From the NCBI GenBank assembly GCA_903875815.1, contig CAIQXR010000192.1, positions 1-5,240 on the forward strand: DNA of 5,240 bases, in the 5' to 3' direction. This DNA comes from an uncultured Actinomycetes bacterium. Its GTDB lineage: Bacteria > Actinomycetota > Actinomycetes > Nanopelagicales > Nanopelagicaceae. The notes beneath the pieces are model-generated. The model had not been told where the DNA came from and searched no databases. It saw only the letters and a list, made by a program, of their open reading frames with translations. The translations under genes and the position numbers were made by a program. This document shows positions 1-5,240 of the stretch, one piece after another. Position 1 is the stretch's first letter, and each line of letters starts with the position of its first letter.

Positions 1-32
1 GCGCCGACCTCCGATACCCTTAACCCTCCTAA

Positions 33-105
33 GTCCCCATCGTCTAGAGGCCTAGGACATCGCCCTTTCACGGCGGTAACACGGGTTCGAACCCCGTTGG
101 GGGCA
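33..105 (+). tRNA. tRNA-Glu (anticodon UUC)
   Basis: A complete cloverleaf can be folded by hand. The 7-bp acceptor stem pairs 33-39 with 98-104 (one T-G pair), and the discriminator base is A105. The anticodon stem pairs 60-64 with 72-76, and its 7-base loop 65-71 carries TTC at 67-69. The T arm contains GGTTCGAACC. The 3' CCA is not encoded. It is the first of three co-oriented tRNA genes, in the Glu-Asp-Phe order familiar from Actinobacteria, probably co-transcribed. No clear promoter could be assigned in the 32 bases upstream. Confidence 0.97.
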
Positions 106-134
106 CGCGGGGAAAAGGGATACCTTTACCCCTT

Positions 135-169
135 GGAGATGGCATCGAAGGCAACTTCGTAGCCACTCC
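135..169 (+). other. Hairpin in the Glu-Asp tRNA spacer
   Basis: The spacer folds into an extended hairpin. An outer stem pairs GGAG (135-138) and TGGC (140-143) with GCCA-CTCC (162-169), with A139 bulged. After a 2x2 internal loop, CGAAG (146-150) pairs with CTTCG (155-159) around a GCAA tetraloop of the GNRA type. No T-tract follows, so it is not a terminator. A structural or processing role in the tRNA precursor is an inference. Confidence 0.45.
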
Positions 170-174
170 GGTTA

Positions 175-248
175 GGCCCGGTAGCGCAGTTGGTTAGCGC
201 GCCGCCCTGTCACGGCGGAGGTCGCGGGTTCAAGTCCCGTCCGGGTCG
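175..248 (+). tRNA. tRNA-Asp (anticodon GUC)
   Basis: A full cloverleaf is visible. The acceptor stem pairs 175-181 with 241-247 (one G-T pair), and the discriminator is G248. The anticodon stem CCGCC (202-206) pairs with GGCGG (214-218), and the loop 207-213 holds GTC at 209-211. The D loop contains the usual GTTGGTTA and the T arm GGTTCAAGTCC. The 3' CCA is not encoded. It lies 69 bases after the tRNA-Glu gene and 71 bases before tRNA-Phe, and is probably part of the same transcript. Confidence 0.97.
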
Positions 249-250
249 CT

Positions 251-282
251 AGTAGCGAGAGTGTCCACACACTCTCACTACT
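251..282 (+). other. Strong hairpin in the Asp-Phe tRNA spacer
   Basis: AGTAG (251-255) pairs with CTACT (278-282). After one C/A mismatch, GAGAGTGT (257-264) pairs perfectly with ACACTCTC (269-276) around a CCAC loop. Only a short, broken T-run follows (TTTCGATTT), so this could be a weak terminator or attenuator, or a precursor-processing structure. The next tRNA gene begins 37 bases later without an obvious new promoter, which favours read-through. Confidence 0.5.
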
Positions 283-319
283 TTCGATTTACAACTAAAT
301 AGCAGCGCTTTAGCGCTCA

Positions 320-393
320 GGCTTGGTAGCTCAGTTGGTACGAGCGCGCGATTGAAGATCGTGAGGTCGACAGTTCGATCCTGTCCCAAGCCA
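320..393 (+). tRNA. tRNA-Phe (anticodon GAA)
   Basis: The acceptor stem pairs 320-326 with 386-392 and the discriminator is A393. The D stem GCTC (329-332) pairs with GAGC (342-345). The anticodon stem 347-351 pairs with 359-363, including one G-T pair. The loop 352-358 carries GAA at 354-356. The T arm contains AGTTCGATCCT. The bases after the discriminator are CT, so CCA is added after transcription. It is the last gene of the tRNA cluster and is followed by a strong terminator. Confidence 0.96.
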
Positions 394-426
394 CTTTGTT
401 TTTAGAAGTTTTCTAGACGTTTTTAG

Positions 427-451
427 ATGGCCCCATCGAGGGCCATTTTTT
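427..451 (+). terminator. Rho-independent terminator of the tRNA cluster
   Basis: A perfect 7-bp stem pairs ATGGCCC (427-433) with GGGCCAT (440-446) around a CATCGA loop. An uninterrupted T-run (446-451) follows directly. It lies 33 bases after tRNA-Phe, with a T-rich leader. It should end the tRNA transcript and separate it from the small ORFs that begin just downstream. Confidence 0.9.
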
Positions 452-461
452 ATGCACACCC

Positions 462-827
462 ATGTGCAATCCACCGAAGCGCTCACCCTCACACATTCAT
501 ATCTGCCCTTATGGCGATCCTTGGCTAATGCCCGAATGGAAATTAATCTGGATTGAAAGATTGATTGTTAGTGATGCGGTGCGGAGAAAAATTGAAATTA
601 AACATGGGATAGACGTGGATTGGATTGTTGACAATCTGGAGAGAAATTCACGAATTAAGGCATTATCGATTCATGATGCCATGCGTGGATCGCGAATCAA
701 AATCAAACTTGAGTCTTTACATCAACAGCGACTCCACATTTACATATCGCTATCTATCAATAATTACGCTGAGTACAACTTAATTACTGCTTTTAGATCT
801 AGTAAATTTAACAGAAGAGGAAGATAA
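462..827 (+). CDS. Possible BrnT-like (RelE-fold) toxin of a small two-gene module
   Basis: This encodes up to 121 residues. The pattern from residue 28 on (KLIWIERL ... KIEIKHGIDVDWI ... RLHIYISL ... LITAFRSSK) resembles BrnT-type and related small toxin-like proteins. These share an opening Trp strand, a Lys-His-Gly helix, a strand pair and a final I-T/S-A motif, and BrnT itself is a ribosome-independent RNase. The similarity is by eye and weak, so the function is tentative. The start is uncertain. The ATG at 462 lies 10 bases after the terminator T-run with no ribosome-binding sequence. The in-frame ATG at 528 (MPEWKLIW) gives a 99-residue protein that starts where such families normally start, and it is equally plausible. 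The gene is AT-rich (for example 19 G/C in the 60 bases 541-600), unlike the neighbouring secreted-protein genes. It ends TAA-TGA, 7 bases before the next ORF. Confidence 0.6.
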   Translation: MCNPPKRSPSHIHICPYGDPWLMPEWKLIWIERLIVSDAVRRKIEIKHGIDVDWIVDNLERNSRIKALSIHDAMRGSRIKIKLESLHQQRLHIYISLSINNYAEYNLITAFRSSKFNRRGR

Positions 828-834
828 TGAATTT

Positions 835-1044
835 ATGAATCCTTTAATGAAAAGAAAAATTAAAAAAATTATTGAAGGTGCAAAATATTTAGAAGATACC
901 GATCCAATTCTTGCTCTTTTTGAAGAAGAAATTGAGATCGATCTCATCTGTGAATATTTTGGCTGGCCTTTACCCCCAACTTCCCCAATGAATGATTTCT
1001 CTAGCTCTTCTTCTTATACCCCACAGGACAAGTCGCGGCCTTAA
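835..1044 (+). CDS. Small hypothetical protein, candidate antitoxin/partner
   Basis: This encodes 69 residues, unrecognised by family. A lysine-rich N-terminus (MKRKIKKIIEG) is followed by an acidic segment (DPILALFEEEIEIDLICEY). It then has Pro-rich WPLPPTSP and a low-complexity Ser run. It starts 7 bases after the stop of the toxin-like ORF, with AGAGGAAG at 814-821 as a somewhat distant ribosome-binding sequence, so the two are probably co-transcribed. A second in-frame ATG at 847 is an alternative start. Size, charge pattern and position fit an antitoxin, but no DNA-binding fold such as ribbon-helix-helix is evident. Composition is very AT-rich (13 G/C in 841-900). The last 44 bp overlap, in antisense, the 3' end of the convergent secreted-protein gene, so its C-terminal residues may be a read-through of foreign sequence. 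Confidence 0.55.
   Translation: MNPLMKRKIKKIIEGAKYLEDTDPILALFEEEIEIDLICEYFGWPLPPTSPMNDFSSSSSYTPQDKSRP
933..946. repeat. 14-bp perfect palindrome TGAGATCGATCTCA
   Basis: A perfect inverted repeat without spacer lies inside the small ORF at 835-1044. No T-run follows on either strand, so it is not an intrinsic terminator. It could be a protein-binding dyad, or simply a by-product of the Glu-Ile-Asp-Leu codons it encodes. Confidence 0.4.
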
Positions 1045-2677
1045 CAACCTTACTCACTTTGCCTTTAATGCAGGTGATTGTCGTTGGTTTGCTAGCGCCC
1101 GAAGCAGAACCTTGCTGAGTAAGTTTCACTTGAACAGTTGGCGCCGAGAACTCGAAGTTGTTGGCAGCGAGCGATAACCAACCGCCCTTTTCGGAGACCA
1201 CTGTGGTTGCAATCTCAGGTTGACCATCAGCGCTGGTGACTGAAACTGTGGCATTAATGGGCGCACTGGTGAAGTGGTAGAGACAGCGGGCAACATCCGA
1301 ACGCATAACTAAGTTGTAGTTACCTTTAAACACAGTTCCATCAGGATTGAAGTGCGGTGAGGCAACGACGTAATTCAGTGATCCGTTGACGAGTGCTGGT
1401 GGTCCTTCGGAGTAGGCCGTGGAGTTCGTTGTGACGATTCCTTTAACACCGGGGCCATTAGAGAAGCAGCCATTGGCTTTGCGCATCTCGTTAGGATCAA
1501 GAGTGCGGTAGTTCCAAATGGATCGCACCGCAACAGATTTATCACTTACTGCAGGCAATAAGGTTTTTAGTGTTGCAATATCCTGATCGCCGATTCCAAT
1601 GAAACTATCCTGCACATTGCGCAGCTCTGGATTGGGTTGTAGATGCGGTGTTCCAATATTGGCACCGACAGTCGTGAATCCGCATTCCAATTTTGCTAGG
1701 CAAGTTGTCCAGTAATCCTGAGCAATCTTTGGTAGGGCGGCATAATCTGCGCCAATATAGAAGGTGGGAACCTTCATCGGTTCACCCTCTACCGAAACAG
1801 TGGTGCCTGCCCCAGAAGGAGTGATCGTCATTGTTGGGTAGCTGACGCGGCCATCAAGCCAAGCATCTGGCTCATGAGTGAGTCGGATAACGACCTTGAA
1901 TTTTGTATTTACGGGGAATCCATGTCGAACAAGACAACCTCCCGCTTGCAGTTGGAATGCGCATTGGCCAGGTTGGCCCGGAGCGATTTGATCTGGACCT
2001 TCACAACCAATTCCATGAGCTCTTCCATTATTGGTTCGTGTTGTGTTCTCACACGTATTCGATTTGCCACTGGCATCTTTAATGGACTCGGCTCGAGCCA
2101 CAGGAACAACTTCTGCAACCAGCGTCGCGTTGTCTGGCTTGCCAGTCGACGGATGATCCAGATAGACATTTCCAAAATAGTGCACATTGACCACATATTG
2201 CGTGCCCGCATCGTGAGGGGTCTTGGTGAGATTCCAAATTCCGGGTGTCTCTGTTTGTGGAATTCCTAATGAAGCGTCACCGGGATACCAATTCGGATGT
2301 TTGGAGTAGGTGTAAGAAGAAAATATTCCTTCGTCCGCATTCCCATCTGCAGCAATGGCAGTGAGTGATGCAACGCAATCCAACTGAGCTGGCGATGAGC
2401 AGGCCGGCAGAATTGTTCGGAAGTTATAACCCTGAGCTGGCAAACATGCGGGATCCCCAACTTTGCTACAGATATTTTCTGCACCAGTGGAATCAAATGC
2501 TGAAAGTAATGGCGATTGACTAGTATTCGCGTCGTAGTCGCCATTCATGATCACTGCGTGATAGCCGGCGGTAAAGACTTGGGGAGGGGACCAGAGCTCG
2601 TCAGTACTCGAGGCAAAAGCCACGCTGGGCACGGCAACAAGAAGTGCAACAACTCCAGCAAGTAACTTCCGCTTCAT
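1001..2677 (-). CDS. Exported cysteine-rich protein, paralog 1 (last gene of the array)
   Basis: This encodes 558 residues of unknown function. The ATG at 2677 is chosen because it opens a typical Sec signal peptide (MKRKLLAGVVALLVAVPSVAFA, likely cut after A22) and lies 2 bases after the upstream stop. The longer in-frame start at 2707 would put ten residues ahead of the signal and overlap the upstream gene. No lipobox is seen. The mature part has 14 cysteines: C70, 78, 93, 101, 209, 225, 239, 248, 326, 332, 404, 465, 536 and 550. Residues 23-384 form a more variable region. Residues 385-521 form the conserved domain, with KGIVTTNS, RSDVARCLY, SAPINAT, ATTVV and NFEFSAPTVQVKL. A Ser/Ala/Thr linker (522-533) and a tail (534-558, ITCIKGK ... 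CPVGYKKKS) follow. Even cysteine number and export suggest a disulfide-stabilised extracellular or wall-associated protein (inference). It is probably co-transcribed with the two paralogs upstream. Confidence 0.9.
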   Translation of the reverse strand: MKRKLLAGVVALLVAVPSVAFASSTDELWSPPQVFTAGYHAVIMNGDYDANTSQSPLLSAFDSTGAENICSKVGDPACLPAQGYNFRTILPACSSPAQLDCVASLTAIAADGNADEGIFSSYTYSKHPNWYPGDASLGIPQTETPGIWNLTKTPHDAGTQYVVNVHYFGNVYLDHPSTGKPDNATLVAEVVPVARAESIKDASGKSNTCENTTRTNNGRAHGIGCEGPDQIAPGQPGQCAFQLQAGGCLVRHGFPVNTKFKVVIRLTHEPDAWLDGRVSYPTMTITPSGAGTTVSVEGEPMKVPTFYIGADYAALPKIAQDYWTTCLAKLECGFTTVGANIGTPHLQPNPELRNVQDSFIGIGDQDIATLKTLLPAVSDKSVAVRSIWNYRTLDPNEMRKANGCFSNGPGVKGIVTTNSTAYSEGPPALVNGSLNYVVASPHFNPDGTVFKGNYNLVMRSDVARCLYHFTSAPINATVSVTSADGQPEIATTVVSEKGGWLSLAANNFEFSAPTVQVKLTQQGSASGASKPTTITCIKGKVSKVVKAATCPVGYKKKS

Positions 2678-2679
2678 AA

Positions 2680-4413
2680 CTATTTCTTTCTGTATCCAGT
2701 TGGGCAAGTATTGCCCTTCACTAACTTACTGATCTTGCCTTTTATGCAGGTGATAGCCGCTTGCTTGGTTGCTGTCTTCGCGGGCGAAGAAAGCGTGGCT
2801 GGTGCATCTTGTGAGAGCTTCACTTGCACTGTTGGCGCCGAGAACTCGAAGTTATTGGCGCTCAAATAAAGCCAGCCATTTTTTTCACCGACAACAGTCG
2901 TCGCAACTTCTGGGGTTCCATTTTCGCCCGTAATTGAGATCGTTGCATTAATAGGAGCGCTCGTGAAGCCATAGAGGCAACGTGCAACATCAGAACGGAT
3001 TCCTAGGTTGTAACTTCCCTTAAAGACTGAACCGTCTGGATTGAAGTGAGTAGATGAAACTTTATAATTCAGCGTCCCATTGGCAAATGACGGCGGGCCA
3101 GCAGAGTAGGCCATCGAGTTTGTAGTGACGATGCCTTTGATGCCACTCGTGCTCTTAAAGCATGAATCAGCACCACTCATTTCGCCCGATGTTAGAGATC
3201 TGAATGACCATGATGTAGTCATCGCATATGCCTTATTGCCTACTAGTGGAGCCAGTGCAGTAACGGCGCTCAGTGCGTAGTTTCCGGAGGCATAGGGAAG
3301 AAGTGTCATATTCACTTGTTTGTTTCCATCCAAGGTTCCAGCTAGGTCCCAAAAATTGGGTTTCGCCTGAGGGCCGCCAAAATAGCCTTGTGCGCAATCA
3401 TCGCCGTGTTTAGTGCAGTCCACCCAGAATTGCTGAAGTGCAGGAGGTAAAGAATCCCAATCTGCACCTTGATAAACCATAGGAACTTCAATATTTCCTG
3501 CCGCCACGGTGAGATCGACTCCCTGGGTTGGGTCCTTGGTAATCGAAATGTCTGGATCGACCATGCGGCCATGTAGCCAGCCAGTTGGCTCAGTGGCCAA
3601 ACGCAGTTTCACTTTAAAACGATCGTTAGTTGTGAACTCTTCCTTTTCATAGCATTGGCCTTGGATATTTGTAGGAAGCAAACAATCGGGACCATCAACA
3701 TGTGCGCAGTCCGCGTTCACTCGGGTCGGGAGTTGTTGGAATTCGGAACAGAAGTCGTAATAAATATTTGGGACCACTCCTTCCCAATTCTCCGCTTGAG
3801 TACCGCGGCCAGTACCAAAATCTTTAAGCGTTACGGGAACCAATGAGACCGAGAAGGAGCTGTAACCCGGATTGGCTTTTCCTTCAGGAGAGACCATTCC
3901 GCTCAGGTCAGCGATCACGGCATATAAATCGCCTCCGGCGTGGGGTGCGGTTGGAATACTCCAAATGCTGGGCATGCTGCCCTGCGGAATACCTAGCCGC
4001 AAATCTGCTGGGTAATCGTTGTAGTGATTAGTCACCGTATATTTTTCAAAATGAGCAGTCGTTACCGTCGATGAGGTATCAATTGCCGCCAATGATTCGA
4101 TGCAATTAGTCTCGCCAGAAGTTTCGCATGGTTTGAGAACCGAAGAATATTTCAAGTTCATATTTGCGCAATGCGGATCAGTTGATGACTTGCAAGTGAA
4201 GAGATTTCCGTTGTTATCAGCACCTTGAAGAAGCGAAAAGTCGAAGCGGAGAAATGCTGGATCTTCAAAGATAACGCCGTGATAACTCAGGTCATTCTGT
4301 ATGGCTAGTTGAGGGATCCAAGGCACGCGATCATCACCATATGCCACTGACCCAGCGGCACATACCGAAATGGCGAGGGAGAGAATTAATGCGAGCAATG
4401 AACGTTTTTTCAT
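2680..4413 (-). CDS. Exported cysteine-rich protein, paralog 2 (middle gene of the array)
   Basis: This encodes 577 residues of unknown function. It begins MKKRSLLALILSLAISVCAAGSVAYG-DD, a Sec signal peptide probably cut near residue 26. The Cys at 18 is not in a convincing lipobox. The mature protein has 14 cysteines: C74, 82, 96, 104, 222, 236, 244, 254, 333, 340, 418, 479, 556 and 570. They fall in the same order as in paralog 1. Shared N-terminal landmarks are a PC...C pair (96/104), LGIPQ, IWS, the stretch F..ND.FKVKLRL..EP..WL.GR (260-283) and VP..Y.GADW (310-319). The conserved domain spans 401-535, an Ala/Pro/Thr linker 536-553, and the basic two-cysteine tail 554-577 (ITCIKGK ... CPTGYRKK). 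The start is fixed by the signal peptide and by its position 2 bases after the upstream stop. The Arg-Lys-Lys codons at its end double as the ribosome-binding stretch of the next gene. Confidence 0.92.
   Translation of the reverse strand: MKKRSLLALILSLAISVCAAGSVAYGDDRVPWIPQLAIQNDLSYHGVIFEDPAFLRFDFSLLQGADNNGNLFTCKSSTDPHCANMNLKYSSVLKPCETSGETNCIESLAAIDTSSTVTTAHFEKYTVTNHYNDYPADLRLGIPQGSMPSIWSIPTAPHAGGDLYAVIADLSGMVSPEGKANPGYSSFSVSLVPVTLKDFGTGRGTQAENWEGVVPNIYYDFCSEFQQLPTRVNADCAHVDGPDCLLPTNIQGQCYEKEEFTTNDRFKVKLRLATEPTGWLHGRMVDPDISITKDPTQGVDLTVAAGNIEVPMVYQGADWDSLPPALQQFWVDCTKHGDDCAQGYFGGPQAKPNFWDLAGTLDGNKQVNMTLLPYASGNYALSAVTALAPLVGNKAYAMTTSWSFRSLTSGEMSGADSCFKSTSGIKGIVTTNSMAYSAGPPSFANGTLNYKVSSTHFNPDGSVFKGSYNLGIRSDVARCLYGFTSAPINATISITGENGTPEVATTVVGEKNGWLYLSANNFEFSAPTVQVKLSQDAPATLSSPAKTATKQAAITCIKGKISKLVKGNTCPTGYRKK
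2686..2691 (-). promoter_or_regulatory. Ribosome-binding sequence of paralog 1, inside the 3' end of paralog 2
   Basis: AGAAAG on the - strand is the Arg-Lys codon pair at the end of paralog 2, followed by AAA, the TAG stop, two bases and the ATG at 2677. The spacing to the ATG is 8 bases. AGAAAG is complementary to the CUUUCU part of the usual 16S rRNA 3' end. This supports the ATG at 2677 and suggests translational coupling. Confidence 0.55.
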
Positions 4414-4415
4414 AG

Positions 4416-5240
4416 TTACTTTCTCTTGAATCCGGTTGGACAGCTTGAACCCTTAACAACCTTGCTTGTCTTGCCTTTAATGCAAGTAATGCTGACCGGC
4501 TTTTTTGTCGTAGTCGCCGGAGTTACGGGTGCCGGGGCATCTTGAGTTAGTTTTGCCTTCACGGTAGGGGCGGAGAATTCGAAGTTCTTTGCACTCAAAT
4601 AGAGCCACCCATCCTTTTCACCGACAACAGTGGTTGCCAATTGCGGCGTTCCATCAGCGCTAGTGACAGAGATAGTGGCATTAATCGGCGCCTTACTAAA
4701 GCCATAGAGACAACGGGCCACATCAGATCTCATGACCAGATCGTAAGTGCCTTTAAAGACATCTTTAGTGGTTGTGTAGTGAGGAGAGGCAACTTGGTAG
4801 TTGAGCGTGCCATCGTCTTTATTGAAAGTTGGTGGGCCAGAGGAATACTGAGTTGAATTCGTCGTAACAATTCCTGTGACTTGGTTAGGATCTTTAAAGC
4901 ACGAGCTCGCGTTATTCATTTCGCCGCCGCTCAATGTGCGCACCGACCAATAAGAAAGAAGAGCGGTTGCTTGATCGTTGACATATGGGAGCCAGAGTTT
5001 TAATTGCTCCATACATGTCGCCGAAGAGGCCTCACAGGAGATGATCACATTCCGCTTTGTCGGATCATCGTTAGGTGCCGAGCGTCCGCCGGGGTTGGCA
5101 TTTGCAGGGTCCTGAATAAACCAGGGATCGTTAACGTATGCGCCTTTCTTAGCGTCATACATGGATTTGAGTGCTGGTGGCATATCGACATAGTTATACA
5201 TCTTGTAGACCACGGGAACGGCCACGGGATTAGCGGCCAC
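4416..5240 (-). CDS. Exported cysteine-rich protein, paralog 3 (C-terminal part, cut by window edge)
   Basis: This is 274 residues of open frame running off the right edge. The GTG at the edge is an internal valine, not a start. It aligns with about residue 303 of paralog 2 (VAAGNIEVP versus VAANPVAVP), so roughly 300 N-terminal residues, including a signal peptide, should lie outside. In the visible part it has six cysteines (69, 76, 114, 177, 253, 267), the number found in the same region of paralogs 1 and 2. The conserved domain spans about 96-233 (GIVTTNST, RSDVARCLYG, APINATISV, ATTVV, FEFSAPTV). A Pro/Ala/Thr linker (234-250) and the tail ITCIKGK ... CPTGFKRK follow. It differs from its siblings by a longer Pro/Asn/Asp-rich segment (about 31-65), and HYTTTKD replaces HFNPDG. 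It is the most upstream array gene visible, so the operon promoter must lie beyond the window. Confidence 0.9.
   Translation of the reverse strand: MAANPVAVPVVYKMYNYVDMPPALKSMYDAKKGAYVNDPWFIQDPANANPGGRSAPNDDPTKRNVIISCEASSATCMEQLKLWLPYVNDQATALLSYWSVRTLSGGEMNNASSCFKDPNQVTGIVTTNSTQYSSGPPTFNKDDGTLNYQVASPHYTTTKDVFKGTYDLVMRSDVARCLYGFSKAPINATISVTSADGTPQLATTVVGEKDGWLYLSAKNFEFSAPTVKAKLTQDAPAPVTPATTTKKPVSITCIKGKTSKVVKGSSCPTGFKRK
4419..4424 (-). promoter_or_regulatory. Ribosome-binding sequence of paralog 2, inside the 3' end of paralog 3
   Basis: AGAAAG, within AAGAGAAAG on the - strand, is formed by the final Lys-Arg-Lys codons of paralog 3. It is followed by TAA, two bases and the ATG at 4413, with a spacing of 5 bases. 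The arrangement copies the next junction of the array. Confidence 0.55.

Larger units (their letters stand above)
1001..5240 (-). repeat. Tandem array of three paralogous genes
   Basis: Three head-to-tail copies of one gene family occupy this block. All three share the domain, linker and tail order and near-identical motifs in the C-terminal half. The N-terminal halves of copies 1 and 2 are much more diverged, though their cysteines still match. At DNA level most conserved stretches differ at third positions. A 23-bp block coding for part of NFEFSAPTVQ is nevertheless identical in copy 1 (1137-1159) and copy 2 (2831-2853). This fits old duplication with possible later local gene conversion (inference). 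Confidence 0.85.

Noticed and set aside
940..1000. Remnant of a fourth array member downstream of paralog 1
   Set aside because: The stop is followed by a purine-rich AGAGAAA resembling the other junctions. No ATG follows at the right distance and the downstream frame shows no signal peptide.
934..1000. Intrinsic terminator for the secreted-protein operon
   Set aside because: No GC-rich hairpin followed by a T-run can be found on the - strand just after 1001. The palindrome at 933-946 lacks the T-run.
1874..2269. 131-codon + strand open frame opposite paralog 1
   Set aside because: It lies wholly antisense to a strongly supported secreted-protein gene. It has no ribosome-binding sequence or recognisable protein pattern and is a shadow frame.
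2678..2707. Longer start for paralog 1 at 2707
   Set aside because: It would add ten residues (MPNWIQKEIV) before a canonical signal peptide and overlap the upstream gene. The ATG at 2677 has the better spacing and matches the other junction.
3342..3572. 76-codon - strand open frame within paralog 2 in another frame
   Set aside because: It overlaps the real coding frame on the same strand and its translation lacks any domain-like pattern.
4641..4856. 71-codon + strand open frame opposite paralog 3
   Set aside because: It is antisense to the most conserved domain of the family, so the frame is open by coincidence of the conserved codons.

Overview
The window looks like a piece of an actinobacterial chromosome of moderate G+C. 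The tRNA order Glu(UUC)-Asp(GUC)-Phe(GAA) is the cluster found in many Actinobacteria. The secreted proteins end in a Thr-Cys-x-Lys-Gly-Lys ... Cys-Pro-x-Gly-Tyr/Phe-Lys/Arg tail that I associate, from memory only, with freshwater actinobacteria (acI/Nanopelagicales type). That assignment is an inference from style and composition, not from a database match.

Layout. (1) Positions 33-393 hold three tRNA genes on the + strand, with hairpin-forming spacers, closed by a clear rho-independent terminator at 427-451. (2) Positions 462-1044 hold two small, AT-rich + strand ORFs, 7 nt apart. The first resembles BrnT-like (RelE-fold) toxins and the second is a small acidic-cored protein, so a toxin-antitoxin-like pair is possible but unproven. 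The second ORF runs 44 bp into the 3' end of the convergent gene. (3) Positions 1001-5240 on the - strand hold three tandem paralogous genes for large exported, cysteine-rich proteins; the most upstream one is cut by the window edge. At each junction the stop codon, two bases and the next ATG follow one another. The codons for the basic C-terminal Lys/Arg tail also supply the purine-rich ribosome-binding sequence of the next gene.

The three secreted proteins are clearly one family. Each complete member has a Sec-type signal peptide and exactly 14 mature cysteines in matching order. Each has a variable N-terminal half, a strongly conserved domain of about 135 residues, an Ala/Pro/Thr/Ser-rich linker and the two-cysteine basic tail. 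The tight packing implies one polycistronic mRNA and co-regulated export of three variants of a disulfide-bonded extracellular or envelope protein. The biochemical function is not recognisable. The operon promoter lies beyond the right edge, and I see no convincing intrinsic terminator after the last gene.
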